A stretch of DNA of 64,000 bases from contig NZ_LNSB01000004.1 of NCBI RefSeq assembly GCF_001468285.1, positions 83,322 to 147,321 of the forward strand. The letters are read 5' to 3'. The first letter of the stretch is position 1; each line of letters starts with the position of its first letter. Below, piece by piece: positions 17,346 through 24,954 of this stretch. A program made the position numbers and the translations under genes. The stretch is from Sphingopyxis sp. HIX. GTDB taxonomy: Bacteria > Pseudomonadota > Alphaproteobacteria > Sphingomonadales > Sphingomonadaceae. The notes under the pieces are model-generated. The model saw only the letters and a program-made list of their open reading frames with translations. It ran no database searches and was not told the DNA's origin.

Positions 17346-18146
17346 TCAGCCGAAAGAATAAACGTCCATGCCGAGCAGGCCGTAGGTCGTGCTGGCGTGG
17401 AGGCGTTCCGCCGCGAAGGGCGAGCCGCCCGCGCCCATGGCGACGAACAGCGGCAGGATATGGTCCATCGTCGGATGATTGTCCTCGCCGTGCGGCGCAA
17501 GCTCGACCGCGTGGAGCACATCATCGACCGCGCCCGCCGCCATGCGCTCGGCGACCCAGTCGGTGAAATCGCTGACCCACGCCGGCGCGGGGGCGTCGAT
17601 CGGCAGGCGCGAGGAAAAGAGCGCGCGGAGGTTGTGGGTGATGCTGCCCGACCCGACGATCAGCACGCCGTCGTCGCGCAAGGGGGCGAGCGCCTGGCCG
17701 AGAGCATAATGCCATTCGGGCGGGGCGTTCGACGCGATCGAGAGCTGGGCGACGGGGATGTCGGCGTCCGGGTAGACGAGCGACAGCGGTACCCACGCGC
17801 CATGGTCGAGCCCGCGGTCGGGATCGGCGGTGACCTTCAGGCCGTGTGCGCCGAGCAGCTCGACGATCTGCGCCGCGAGCGCCGGATCGCCGGGCGCGGG
17901 ATAGCGCATCGCGAAGAGTTCGTCGGGAAAGCCGCCGAAGTCGTGGATCGTCGACGGATTGGGCGAGGCGGTCACGGTGGCCCGGCCGTCCTGATAGGCC
18001 GCATCATGATGCGCCGACACCATCAGGATCGCGCGCGGGCGCGGCAATTGGGCACCCAGCCCGGCGAGGAAGTCCCGCGCCGGGCTGGGCTCGAGCGCCA
18101 TCATCGGCGAGCCGTGCGAAACGAAAAGGCTCGGGAGACGGCGCAT
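17346..18146 (-). CDS. ygiD: YgiD/LigB-type extradiol aromatic ring-opening dioxygenase
   Basis: A 266-residue member of the LigB-like class III extradiol dioxygenases. It starts LPSLFVSHGSPMMAL, then SAHHDA, IHDFGGFP, a mid-protein GSGSITHNL and ends ASTTYGLLGMDVYSFG, the pattern of YgiD and plant 4,5-DOPA dioxygenases, with metal-binding histidines in HGSP, SAHH and ITHN. It would open catechol-type rings. It starts four bases after the azoreductase stop, so pirin, azoreductase and this gene probably form one operon dealing with quinones and catechols. Confidence 0.9.
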   Translation of the reverse strand: MRRLPSLFVSHGSPMMALEPSPARDFLAGLGAQLPRPRAILMVSAHHDAAYQDGRATVTASPNPSTIHDFGGFPDELFAMRYPAPGDPALAAQIVELLGAHGLKVTADPDRGLDHGAWVPLSLVYPDADIPVAQLSIASNAPPEWHYALGQALAPLRDDGVLIVGSGSITHNLRALFSSRLPIDAPAPAWVSDFTDWVAERMAAGAVDDVLHAVELAPHGEDNHPTMDHILPLFVAMGAGGSPFAAERLHASTTYGLLGMDVYSFG

Positions 18147-18150
18147 CGGA

Positions 18151-18747
18151 TCAGGCCGCCTGCTGCAGCGCGTCGATCGATGCGGTCGCGCGGGCGATCG
18201 CTTCGCCGTCCATCATCTGCTGGCCGGCGTCGATGATCGACACGTCGGTGATGCCGACGAAGCCGAGGACGTGGCGCAGATAACCGGTGGCGAAATCATA
18301 GTCGCTGCCGACGGGCACGCCGCCCGAGGCGACGACCAGATAGGCCTTCTTGCCCTTGAGCAGGCCCTCGGGGCCGGTCTCGGTGTAGCGGAAGGTGCGG
18401 CGGGCGCGGGCGATCAGGTCGACCCAGGCCTTGAGCGACGCGGGGATCGCGAAATTATAGACGGGCACGCCGATGACGATCGTGTCGGCGGCTTCGAGCT
18501 CGGCGATCAGCTCGTCCGAGGCGGCGAGCGTGGCGCGCTGGTCGTCGCTGCGCTCGCTATCGTCGGTGAAATTGGCGCCGACCCAGGCTTCGGTGAGCAG
18601 CGTGGGCGGGGTGAGCGCCAAGTCGCGCTGGGTTACCGCGGCGCCATAGCCCTGTTCGACAAGGCGGGCGACGAGCTGGTCGGTCAGCTGGCGGGTGGTC
18701 GAGCCGGCGTTGCGGGCCGAGGCGTCGATGCGAAGAATATGGGACAT
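18151..18747 (-). CDS. azoR: FMN-dependent NADH-azoreductase
   Basis: A 198-residue flavodoxin-fold enzyme that starts MSHILRIDASARNAGSTTRQL, the FMN phosphate-binding start of AzoR, and carries IGVPVYNFAIPASLKAWVD, VVASGGVPVGSDYDFATG and YLRHVLGFVGITDV. AzoR reduces quinones and azo compounds by two electrons with NADH and protects against thiol-specific quinone stress. The ATG at 18747 has AGGAG a few bases upstream on the same strand. It follows pirin after a spacer with two perfect hairpins and precedes ygiD by four bases. Confidence 0.93.
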   Translation of the reverse strand: MSHILRIDASARNAGSTTRQLTDQLVARLVEQGYGAAVTQRDLALTPPTLLTEAWVGANFTDDSERSDDQRATLAASDELIAELEAADTIVIGVPVYNFAIPASLKAWVDLIARARRTFRYTETGPEGLLKGKKAYLVVASGGVPVGSDYDFATGYLRHVLGFVGITDVSIIDAGQQMMDGEAIARATASIDALQQAA

Positions 18748-18785
18748 GAGCTTACTCCTTTGGACTTGAACGGGAAGGAAGGGGG

Positions 18786-18872
18786 TGCCGCGAGTTCGGG
18801 GATCGGGGGGAAGGGTGAACTCGCGGCACAAGGTGGGCCGCCGCCGTCAGGGAGGAGAAGGGGCGGCGGCCC
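18786..18872 (-). promoter_or_regulatory. Two tandem perfect hairpins in the pirin-azoR spacer
   Basis: The spacer holds two stem-loops. TGCCGCGAGTTC (18786-18797) pairs with GAACTCGCGGCA (18817-18828), and GGGCCGCCGCC (18835-18845) pairs with GGCGGCGGCCC (18862-18872). Neither is followed by a T run on the minus strand, so they are not classical terminators. They could fold in the operon mRNA and set the level or stability of the azoR-ygiD part relative to pirin. Confidence 0.6.
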
Positions 18873-18885
18873 GGGGGGGCTTCGT

Positions 18886-19581
18886 CTAGAGGCTGTCGAC
18901 CAGCACCAGTTCGGCGTCGTCGATCGCCTCGACCTCGATGCGATCCAAATCGCGGATAGCGATGCCGTCGCGCGGATCGGCATCCTCGCCATTGACGCGG
19001 ATGCGGCCCTTGGCGGCGACCAGATAGGCGTGGCGCCCGGTGCCGAGGTCGTAGGCGACCTTCTCGCCGGCGTTTACCGTCGCCGCCGCCACGCGGGCGT
19101 CGGCGCGGATCGGCAGCGCGTCATCGCCTTCGATCCCGCTCGCCAGCGTCACGAACTGGCCCGAACGGTCGGCCTTGGGAAACTGGCGCGCGCCCCAGCC
19201 CGGATTGCCGCCCTCGCGGTCGGGAATGATCCAGATCTGGAACAGCGTGGTTTCCTCATCCTCGAGGTTGAACTCGCTGTGCGTCACGCCGGTGCCCGCG
19301 CTCATCACCTGGACATCGCCCGCCGCGGTGCGGCCGCTGTTGCCCATCGAGTCGCGATGGGTGATCGCGCCGCTACGGACATAGGTGATGATTTCCATGT
19401 CGCGGTGCGGGTGCGGGGGGAAACCCGCCTGCGCCGCGATGGCATCGTCGTTCCACACGCGCAGCGCGCCCCAGCCCATGCGCTTCGGGTCATGGTAGCT
19501 GGCGAAGGAGAAATGATGGCGGGCATCGAGCCAGCCGTGGTTGGCGTGGCCGAGGCTGTCGAATTTGCGGATGTCGATCAT
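18886..19581 (-). CDS. Pirin family protein
   Basis: A 231-residue bicupin pirin of the YhaK/YhhW type. Metal-binding residues are seen in PHPHRDMEI and GTGVTHSEFN; the C-terminal cupin is shorter. Bacterial pirins can act as quercetin 2,3-dioxygenases or as redox-responsive regulators of other enzymes. The start MIDIRKFDSLG at 19581 is chosen from homology. It heads the likely pirin-azoR-ygiD operon and is divergent from a LysR regulator 134 bases away, the usual arrangement for a regulated detoxification operon. Confidence 0.92.
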   Translation of the reverse strand: MIDIRKFDSLGHANHGWLDARHHFSFASYHDPKRMGWGALRVWNDDAIAAQAGFPPHPHRDMEIITYVRSGAITHRDSMGNSGRTAAGDVQVMSAGTGVTHSEFNLEDEETTLFQIWIIPDREGGNPGWGARQFPKADRSGQFVTLASGIEGDDALPIRADARVAAATVNAGEKVAYDLGTGRHAYLVAAKGRIRVNGEDADPRDGIAIRDLDRIEVEAIDDAELVLVDSL

Positions 19582-19683
19582 GGCGTCGTCCTTTCGTATC
19601 GTGTCGATTGTCACGCCCATCGTGGATGGGGCTGAGCTGTTGGGGACAAGATAGCGATGGCGATTGTTTCTAAAATAGCGTAG

Positions 19684-19704
19684 ATGGAAATGGATCGTTT
19701 CCAT
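19684..19704. promoter_or_regulatory. Candidate LysR operator, ATGGAAA-N7-TTTCCAT
   Basis: The divergent promoter between pirin and the LysR gene contains a perfect inverted repeat, ATGGAAA at 19684-19690 and TTTCCAT at 19698-19704, spaced by seven bases, ending just before the LysR Shine-Dalgarno TTGGAG (19705-19710). LysR-type regulators typically bind a dyad close to their own start and control the divergent operon, so this is the best operator candidate. Its place on top of the LysR leader would suit autorepression. Confidence 0.55.
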
Positions 19705-19715
19705 TTGGAGTATGT

Positions 19716-20654
19716 ATGGCGCTTCCCGATTATGAAGGCTGGGCCTGTTTCGCCGCCGTCGCCGACAGCGGCAGCTTCACCGCCGCCGCGGCCAGTCTGG
19801 GCTTGTCGAAGGCAAGCGTATCGAAGGCGGTGACGCGGCTCGAGGCGTCGCTGGGCATCACCTTGCTGCATAGGAGTTCGCGCACGGTCACCGTGTCGAC
19901 CGCGGGGGCGGGGCTGCTCGGCGAGGCGCATGCGATGGTCGCGGCGGCGACCGCGGCCACCGAAGCAGCGCGCGGCGACCGCGTCGACCTGGCGGGGCCG
20001 ATCCGGCTCGCGGCGCCGATGAGCTTCGGGATCAAGGTGCTCGGCCACCCGCTCGCCTCCTTCCTCGAAATGCATCCGGCGGTCGAGATCGAGGTGATGC
20101 TGAGCGACGCGCGCCACGACCTGGTCGGCGAAGGGATCGACCTGGGGCTGCGCATCGCGAGCATGGAGGATTCGAGCCTGCTCGCGCGGACGATCGCGCC
20201 GGTCGCGGCGTCGGTGATCGCGAGCCCCGCCTATCTGGAGAAGCACGGCACCCCGCGCCACCCGCTCGACCTCGGCCGCCACCGGCTGATCGGCTATGGC
20301 CACCGCGAAAAGGCGATGCCGCTGCGCTTCCACCGCGCGGGCGAAGAAGCGACGGTGATCCCGACCGGGCCGCTCTTTACCAACAATGGCGATGTCATGA
20401 TCCCGCTGCTGATCGCGGGGGGCGGGATTGCGGTGCTGCCCGATTTCATCTCGGCCGAGGCGCTGGAGACGGGCGCGGTGGTGCGCATCCTGACCGACTG
20501 GTCGCTGCCGCAAGCCTATCTTCACCTTCTTTCGCCACCATCGCGGCTGCGCCCCGCGCGGGTGAAGGCTTTGTCGGACCATCTGGTCGATACGCTCAAA
20601 CGCTCGTGCACCGGCGCGCACGCCCAGCATCTGGCGCTCGGTACGGGCGTCTAG
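19716..20654 (+). CDS. LysR family transcriptional regulator
   Basis: A 312-residue regulator with an N-terminal winged helix (FAAVADSGSFTAAAASLGLS and KASVSKAVTRLEASLG, residues about 11-48) and a substrate-binding domain from about residue 90. It is close to the group that controls divergent pirin/azoreductase or oxidoreductase genes. It probably responds to an aromatic or quinone-type inducer and regulates the pirin-azoR-ygiD operon from the dyad at 19684-19704. The ATG at 19716 has TTGGAG in front. Confidence 0.92.
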   Translation: MALPDYEGWACFAAVADSGSFTAAAASLGLSKASVSKAVTRLEASLGITLLHRSSRTVTVSTAGAGLLGEAHAMVAAATAATEAARGDRVDLAGPIRLAAPMSFGIKVLGHPLASFLEMHPAVEIEVMLSDARHDLVGEGIDLGLRIASMEDSSLLARTIAPVAASVIASPAYLEKHGTPRHPLDLGRHRLIGYGHREKAMPLRFHRAGEEATVIPTGPLFTNNGDVMIPLLIAGGGIAVLPDFISAEALETGAVVRILTDWSLPQAYLHLLSPPSRLRPARVKALSDHLVDTLKRSCTGAHAQHLALGTGV

Positions 20655-20673
20655 AAGGTTAAGACTGTGGCAT

Positions 20674-20698
20674 GGAATCCCCGCGACTCGCGGATTCC
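20674..20698. promoter_or_regulatory. Three GANTC (CcrM) sites within a dyad upstream of ctrA
   Basis: GAATC at 20675-20679, GACTC at 20685-20689 and GATTC at 20693-20697 lie within 23 bases. GANTC is the target of the alphaproteobacterial cell-cycle methyltransferase CcrM, and in Caulobacter a GANTC in the ctrA P1 promoter makes it sensitive to hemimethylation. The same stretch is a near-perfect dyad (GGAATCC at one end, GGATTCC at the other with CGCGA/TCGCG inside), so it may in addition form a hairpin at the end of the LysR transcript, though no T run follows. Confidence 0.6.
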
Positions 20699-20704
20699 TG
20701 CGGG

Positions 20705-20720
20705 TTAAATCAAAATTAAC
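20705..20720 (+). promoter_or_regulatory. CtrA box, TTAA-N7-TTAAC
   Basis: TTAA at 20705-20708 and TTAA at 20716-20719 are separated by exactly seven bases and followed by C, a perfect match to the CtrA binding consensus known from Caulobacter and other alphaproteobacteria. It lies about 130 bases before the ctrA start codon, pointing to autoregulation. A further TTAA half-site is at 20744-20748 and another in GGTTAAG near 20658. Confidence 0.75.
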
Positions 20721-20848
20721 CTTTTCCCTTCATTGCTTTCATGGTTAATGTTCCGGCAGTCCCGCAACAGGGGTTCCGTCGGCGCATCACGCAGGTGATC
20801 AGGCGACGGGTCGCGGGGTCATCGTGGGAAACAATCAAGGGGTGCCCA

Positions 20849-21556
20849 ATGCGCGTATTGCTGATCGAGGACGAGCCGACGACCGCCAAGGCGATCGACA
20901 CGATGCTCACGACCGAGGGCTTCAACGTCTACACCACCGACTTGGGGGAAGAGGGCTTGGATCTCGGCAAGCTCTACGATTACGACATCATCCTGCTCGA
21001 CCTGAACCTGCCCGACATGCACGGTTACGACGTGCTGAAGAAGCTGCGCACCGCCAAGGTGCAGACGCCGGTGCTGATCCTGTCGGGCATTTCCGAGATG
21101 GACTCGAAGGTGCGCTCGTTCGGCTTTGGCGCCGACGATTATGTCACCAAGCCGTTCCATCGCGACGAACTGGTCGCCCGCATCCATGCGGTGGTCCGCC
21201 GCTCGAAGGGTCACAGCCAGAGCGTGATCAAGACGGGCAAGCTGGCGGTCAATCTCGACACCAAGACGGTCGAGGTCGATTCGACGCGCGTGCATCTGAC
21301 CGGCAAGGAATATCAGATGCTCGAGCTGCTGAGCCTCCGCAAGGGCACAACGCTCACCAAGGAAATGTTCCTGAACCACCTCTATGGCGGCATGGACGAG
21401 CCCGAGCTCAAGATCATCGACGTCTTCATCTGCAAGCTGCGCAAGAAGCTCGCGCTGGCGTGCGGCGGCGAAAACTACATCGAGACCGTCTGGGGCCGCG
21501 GCTATGTGCTGCGCGACATCGACGAAGAAGGAAATGAAGTGCGCCGCGTCGCCTGA
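20849..21556 (+). CDS. ctrA: Cell-cycle response regulator CtrA
   Basis: A 235-residue OmpR/PhoB-type regulator that is Ctr[18 protein letters not shown] at the start, phospho-acceptor Asp51 in ILLDLNLPD, the Thr/Lys switch residues in LILSG and [20 protein letters not shown], then a winged-helix domain with [18 protein letters not shown] and [14 protein letters not shown] and [13 protein letters not shown]. In alphaproteobacteria CtrA is phosphorylated through CckA-ChpT and controls cell-cycle and, in sphingomonads, motility-related genes. The ATG at 20849 fits the family N-terminus. Upstream CtrA and GANTC sites suggest autoregulated, methylation-sensitive expression; a strong terminator follows. 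Confidence 0.97.
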   Translation: MRVLLIEDEPTTAKAIDTMLTTEGFNVYTTDLGEEGLDLGKLYDYDIILLDLNLPDMHGYDVLKKLRTAKVQTPVLILSGISEMDSKVRSFGFGADDYVTKPFHRDELVARIHAVVRRSKGHSQSVIKTGKLAVNLDTKTVEVDSTRVHLTGKEYQMLELLSLRKGTTLTKEMFLNHLYGGMDEPELKIIDVFICKLRKKLALACGGENYIETVWGRGYVLRDIDEEGNEVRRVA

Positions 21557-21593
21557 CGCCCGGCGCCTTTTTCACAAGTTACACACGGGGGAG

Positions 21594-21621
21594 CCGGCGC
21601 GGAGCGATCCGCGCCGGTTTT
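21594..21621 (+). terminator. Intrinsic terminator of ctrA
   Basis: CCGGCGCGGA (21594-21603) pairs perfectly with TCCGCGCCGG (21608-21617) around the tetraloop GCGA and is followed by TTTTCC. It lies 38 bases after the ctrA stop and ends that transcript. Confidence 0.9.
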
Positions 21622-21641
21622 CCGTTGTCCGATGTGCGAAA

Positions 21642-21797
21642 TCAGGAAATCGAATATTGGGCGTCTTCCTGAAGGCCGTTGCTGATCGGTCCGCCGGCTG
21701 TCGCGCGCGAGGGAATGACCGACCGGATGGCGGGTGTGCGCCAGGCCTTGTGCTCGCGCGGCCGGGCAGTCGGCTTGCTGTTTCGGTCCTTGGGCAT
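21642..21797 (-). CDS. Possible small basic protein, 51 residues
   Basis: An open frame starting MPKDRNSKPTARPREHKAW and ending GLQEDAQYSIS, rich in Lys, Arg and Pro in its first half. GGAG lies about nine bases before the ATG (21797) on the minus strand. It fills most of the 318-base space between ctrA and the PilZ gene, where a G+C-rich genome can leave open frames by chance. I recognise no family. The lower G+C of the area and the T run upstream could also be promoter sequence. Confidence 0.35.
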   Translation of the reverse strand: MPKDRNSKPTARPREHKAWRTPAIRSVIPSRATAGGPISNGLQEDAQYSIS

Positions 21798-21874
21798 GGC
21801 GCGGGCTCCATCTTTGGGGGGAGGCAAAAAATGCCCCGACAACAACAATGTGTCAATGAAGCCCCTGTGGGGTC

Positions 21875-22309
21875 CTACCGCGTTCGCCAGTCGCTCTTGT
21901 GCGGATCGGTCGGCGTCGCCGCGCCGAGATGCAGACCCGGGCGCTTGGCGACGATCTTGGGCGGCGGGACGATGCGGAACTCGACGCTCTGATCGGCCGA
22001 CGGCACGCTGCCGCCGTGCGCGGTGCGCAGCTTGTCGATGTGGATTTCGCCGTCGGTCTCGATCCCGAACCTTTGGTCGCAGACCCAGCGGACCGTGCCC
22101 GCCATCGGCGGGTGGCCGGGCAGGTGAACGGTCAGCCGCTCGCCATTCTGCAGCGGGTGCGGCCCCTGGCCGCCGATACCGGTTTGCGAGACGTTGCGCA
22201 CCGTGACGTCGAAGCGGCCGAGGCGGCCGCTTTCGAGCGACGCCTTGACGAGCCGCGACTGGCGCGGCTGGCGCTGTTCGGAAGCAGAATTGTCTGCAGG
22301 ATATGACAT
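21875..22309 (-). CDS. PilZ domain-containing protein
   Basis: A 144-residue protein with RQPRQSRLVKASLES near the N-terminus and NVSQTGIGG, an exact (D/N)xSxxG match, about 35 residues later, the two halves of a PilZ cyclic di-GMP site. A following segment (LPGHPPMAGTVRWVCDQRFGIE) completes the beta barrel. The C-terminal third is polar and likely disordered. The start MSYPADNSAS at 22309 is preferred. It is the second PilZ protein in the window and lies near ctrA, so it may link cyclic di-GMP with motility or development. Confidence 0.82.
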   Translation of the reverse strand: MSYPADNSASEQRQPRQSRLVKASLESGRLGRFDVTVRNVSQTGIGGQGPHPLQNGERLTVHLPGHPPMAGTVRWVCDQRFGIETDGEIHIDKLRTAHGGSVPSADQSVEFRIVPPPKIVAKRPGLHLGAATPTDPHKSDWRTR

Positions 22310-22449
22310 GCGCGACCCAATACAGGCCGCCCGGTTCCCACTCCGGGCGACGATATTGGTCCCGCCCATCGTCCTAAAGGCAGATGGTAAATATTCGGAT
22401 AGCGGCACCGACGGCTCGTCTCATTTTTGGACGGGGGCGTCGCGGACAG

Positions 22450-22484
22450 GGAAAAGCCCCTCCCGTCGAGGGGAGGGGCTTTCC
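22450..22484 (-). terminator. Intrinsic terminator after the exported protein gene
   Basis: AAAGCCCCTCCC (22453-22464) pairs with GGGAGGGGCTTT (22471-22482). Read on the minus strand the stem is followed by TTTTCCC, nine bases after the TAA of the gene at 22491. T-rich sequence on the plus-strand side (22487-22492) may make it bidirectional. Confidence 0.85.
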
Positions 22485-22490
22485 GGTTTT

Positions 22491-23027
22491 TTAGCGCAGG
22501 CCAGAGAATTTGATGTCCTGCACGCGGCCGTAGCGGACGTCGCAGCTGAAGCGGCCGCGGTCGTAATAGCCGCCGCGGCCCCAGCGGCCGCCGTAGCCGT
22601 CGCGGACGACGACCTGGCCCTTGACCTTGTAACCGTCGCGCTTGCGATCGATGCTGGTCACCTGGGTGACGTCGGTGTTGCCATAGCGGCGGCTGCCGCG
22701 TTCGACGGCGTTGACGCACTGGTTCACCGCGCTGCGGCTGTTGCCGTAGCGGCCATAGTCATAACCATAGCCGTAGCGCGGGTCGTTGTCGTAGCGACCG
22801 CGATAGTCGTCGCGATAACGGCCGTCGTAGCGCGAATCATAGCGGTCGTTGTTGCCGCTCGACAGGATCGCGGCGAGGCCGCCGAGGACGACGGCGCCGG
22901 CGATCACTTCGCCCGCGCTGATCCCGTCGCCGTCGCGGTCGCGGGCCATTGCGGGGGTGCTGCCGAGCATCAATGCGCCGGCGGTGGCCGCACCAACTGC
23001 GGCCTTGGTCATCTTGGTCATAGCCAT
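22491..23027 (-). CDS. Exported Gly/Tyr/Asp/Arg-rich protein, paralog of 23320-23859
   Basis: A 178-residue protein with a signal peptide ending TPAMARD, then ISAGEVIAGAVVLGGLAAILS, a low-complexity stretch of Asp, Arg, Tyr and Gly (about 58-95), and a C-terminal domain from NQCVNAVERGSRRYGN to CDVRYGRVQDIKFSG with two cysteines that could pair. The order of parts matches the neighbour at 23320-23859, so they are paralogs. Function unknown; periplasmic or surface location is inferred. AAGGAG precedes the ATG at 23027. Confidence 0.8.
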   Translation of the reverse strand: MAMTKMTKAAVGAATAGALMLGSTPAMARDRDGDGISAGEVIAGAVVLGGLAAILSSGNNDRYDSRYDGRYRDDYRGRYDNDPRYGYGYDYGRYGNSRSAVNQCVNAVERGSRRYGNTDVTQVTSIDRKRDGYKVKGQVVVRDGYGGRWGRGGYYDRGRFSCDVRYGRVQDIKFSGLR

Positions 23028-23163
23028 GGTTCGGTCTCCTTCAACGCAGGGGGCAATGATTCGCCGCCTGTTGATACGGGTATAGAAGGAGGGGGGTGTC
23101 GCGGGTCTGAACCCCCCGCTTATCTGGGGTTCAGACTTGGTTTAGCGGGGGTTCAGGCAAAAA

Positions 23164-23312
23164 AATCCTCCCCACGCGAAGCGATGGGGAGGTGGCAGCC
23201 CGTAGGGCTGACGGAGGGGTTCGACGCCGCAGGCGTCGGTGCGAGGCCAGACCCCTCCACCACCCGCTTCGCGGGCGGTCCCCCTCCCCAATGCTTCGCG
23301 ATGGGGAGGATC
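23164..23312. repeat. Dispersed palindromic repeat, family B diverged copy
   Basis: A palindromic spacer between the two paralogous genes, with ends AATCCTCCCCACGCGAAGCG and CGCTTCGCG-like ATGCTTCGCGATGGGGAGGA. It shares the CCCCTCCACCA and GGTCCCCCTCCCC blocks with the copies at 12770 and 28986 but has different inner arms (GGCAGCCCGTAGGGCTGACGG). No coding frame is kept between copies. Confidence 0.8.
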
Positions 23313-23319
23313 TGGATGG

Positions 23320-23859
23320 TCAGCCGTTAAACGTCACATCCACCACGCGGCCGCCACGGTAGCTGCAGCCGAAGCTGCGCGTCTCGCCGCCGAGGCGCGA
23401 GGCGGTGCCGGTGACGTACCAGCCGCCGTTGTTGGGCTCGGTGCCGGTGACGCTGTCGACGCGTGCGTCGTCGCCCATCTCGCCCTCGACCGCCCAGCTG
23501 CACGCGTCGGCGGCGCGCGCCTCGGCCTCGCCGCGGCCATAGGCGCCGCCGGAGATGTCGCTGCCGTCGTCGGCATTGGCATCGGGCTGGTAGCGCGGGA
23601 CTTCGCGATATTCGTCGTCGTTCCGGTAGGGCGGGTCGTATCGCTGTTCGCGGCGCTCATTCTTGTCCTTGCTCGCGGCGCTGGCGATTGCCGCGATCGC
23701 ACCGATCACGAACAGCCCGCCGAGCACTTCGCCGGTGCTGATATTGTCGCGGTCGCGGTGGTGCCAGCCGCCGTAGCGCTTGCGCGCTTCGGCCGGGGTT
23801 GCGGCGAAGGAGGTCATCAGGACCGCGGTGGCGGCGGCGAAGCTCATGAAACGGCGCAT
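23320..23859 (-). CDS. Exported protein, paralog of 22491-23027
   Basis: A 179-residue exported protein. The signal peptide MRRFMSFAAATAVLMTSFAA ends near TPAEA, followed by ISTGEVLGGLFVIGAIAAI (compare ISAGEVIAGAVVLGGLAAI in the neighbour), a polar disordered stretch with many Asp, Arg, Tyr and Pro, and a C-terminal region with DACSWAVEGEMGDDARVDSV and a final GCSYRGGRVVDVTFNG. The shared order and the conserved C-terminal V-x-D-x-x-F-x-G mark a duplication. Function not known. The ATG at 23859 is preferred to one 27 bases upstream because the signal peptide starts there. Confidence 0.82.
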   Translation of the reverse strand: MRRFMSFAAATAVLMTSFAATPAEARKRYGGWHHRDRDNISTGEVLGGLFVIGAIAAIASAASKDKNERREQRYDPPYRNDDEYREVPRYQPDANADDGSDISGGAYGRGEAEARAADACSWAVEGEMGDDARVDSVTGTEPNNGGWYVTGTASRLGGETRSFGCSYRGGRVVDVTFNG

Positions 23860-23982
23860 AGAGAATAGTCCCCAAGCTGCGGGCACGGGAACGCCCCGCC
23901 CGCTTGTGATCCGGCAATAGGGGCGCGATGCTTTCGCGCCGCTGAACCGTTCAAGAGCGGCGGCGAAGCGTTGGCGGGCAGC

Positions 23983-24016
23983 AAAAAGGCCCGCCGTCGC
24001 GGCTGCGAGGCGGGCC
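23983..24016 (-). terminator. Intrinsic terminator of the glycine-zipper gene
   Basis: GGCCCGCC (23988-23995) pairs with GGCGGGCC (24009-24016); on the minus strand the stem is followed by TTTTTGC. It lies 24 bases after the stop of the gene at 24040. Confidence 0.85.
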
Positions 24017-24039
24017 CTCTGGTCTGGCTGGTCCGTGGC

Positions 24040-24954
24040 TCAGCAGACGCAGCGCGGCTTGGGCCGGGGCTTCCACTTCTTCTTCGCGACGTAGCGCTTC
24101 TTCTTCACCGGCACATTCTCGTAATAGGTACGCGTCGAGGTTTCGATCGTCTCGGTCACCACGGGCGCGCCGGTGGTGATCACCGTCGTGACGACGACGC
24201 CCGGGGTGTAATAGCCATAGGGCGCGCCATAGCCGTAGTGGCCGTAGCCGCCCTGCTGATAGACGGTGGTCGCGCCATTGCCATGATAGGCCGGCGGGGG
24301 CGGATAGCCGCCGTGCGAATAGCTTTCCTGCCGGTAATAGCTGCCACCCTGGCGGTAGTGGCCGCCGCGGCTGGCCCACCAGTCGTCGCAGCGCTTCTTG
24401 TCCGCGGCGCTGCCGATCGCGCCGCCCGCGACCGCGCCCAGCGCGCCGCCGATGATCGTGCCTTCGGTGCGGTTGCCCTTGCCGGCGATGCGGTTGCCGG
24501 CGATGCCCCCCACCAGTCCGCCGACAACCGCCCCGCCAACTGTGCCCCCCCGGCCACAGCGGCGCTCCATGTCGGCGTCGTAGCTCGCGTCGTAACCGCC
24601 GCGATAACCGTCGTCGCCGTCATAATAGGGATCATAGGCCGGCGGCGGCGGGGCATAGCTGCTGCCCGCGCCTTCGATCGTGCCTTCATATTCGCCGTCG
24701 TAGCGGCGGCCGTCGGGCGCCTCGTAGGTGCCGTTCCACGTCCCGGTCCAGCGCCCCTCGGCGTCGTAGGTGCCGTTCACCTGGCGATAGTCGACCTCGC
24801 TCGGCACACGGTCGGGATAGCCGGTATAGACGCGCGTGTCCGACGCGGTCGGCGCGCCGTAATCGAGGCGGCCTTTTTTGTCGCCGGCGTGCGCCTGGCC
24901 GGCCAGCAGCAGCGATCCGGCGGCGATTCCCAGAAGAAGTGCGGTGCGTCGCAT
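24040..24954 (-). CDS. Glycine-zipper 2TM domain envelope protein with MORN-like segment
   Basis: A 304-residue exported protein. After a signal peptide (MRRTALLLGIAAGSLLLAGQ, cleavage near AHA) comes a MORN-like segment with repeated YDAEGRWTGTWNGTYEAPDG motifs (about 62-92), a Pro/Tyr/Asp linker, then a glycine-zipper pair GGAVVGGLVGGIAGNRIAG and GTIIGGALGAVAGGAIGSA (about 140-185), a Tyr/Gly-rich stretch and a basic tail with KKKRYVAKKKWKPRPKPRC. Glycine-zipper proteins often sit in or near the outer membrane and influence envelope stability. The MORN-like part with this tail is an uncommon combination. Function is inferred only. Confidence 0.85.
   Translation of the reverse strand: MRRTALLLGIAAGSLLLAGQAHAGDKKGRLDYGAPTASDTRVYTGYPDRVPSEVDYRQVNGTYDAEGRWTGTWNGTYEAPDGRRYDGEYEGTIEGAGSSYAPPPPAYDPYYDGDDGYRGGYDASYDADMERRCGRGGTVGGAVVGGLVGGIAGNRIAGKGNRTEGTIIGGALGAVAGGAIGSAADKKRCDDWWASRGGHYRQGGSYYRQESYSHGGYPPPPAYHGNGATTVYQQGGYGHYGYGAPYGYYTPGVVVTTVITTGAPVVTETIETSTRTYYENVPVKKKRYVAKKKWKPRPKPRCVC

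Noticed and set aside
20674..20698. The GANTC dyad considered simply as a terminator of the LysR gene
   Set aside because: No T run follows on the plus strand; kept as a possible extra role beside the methylation sites.
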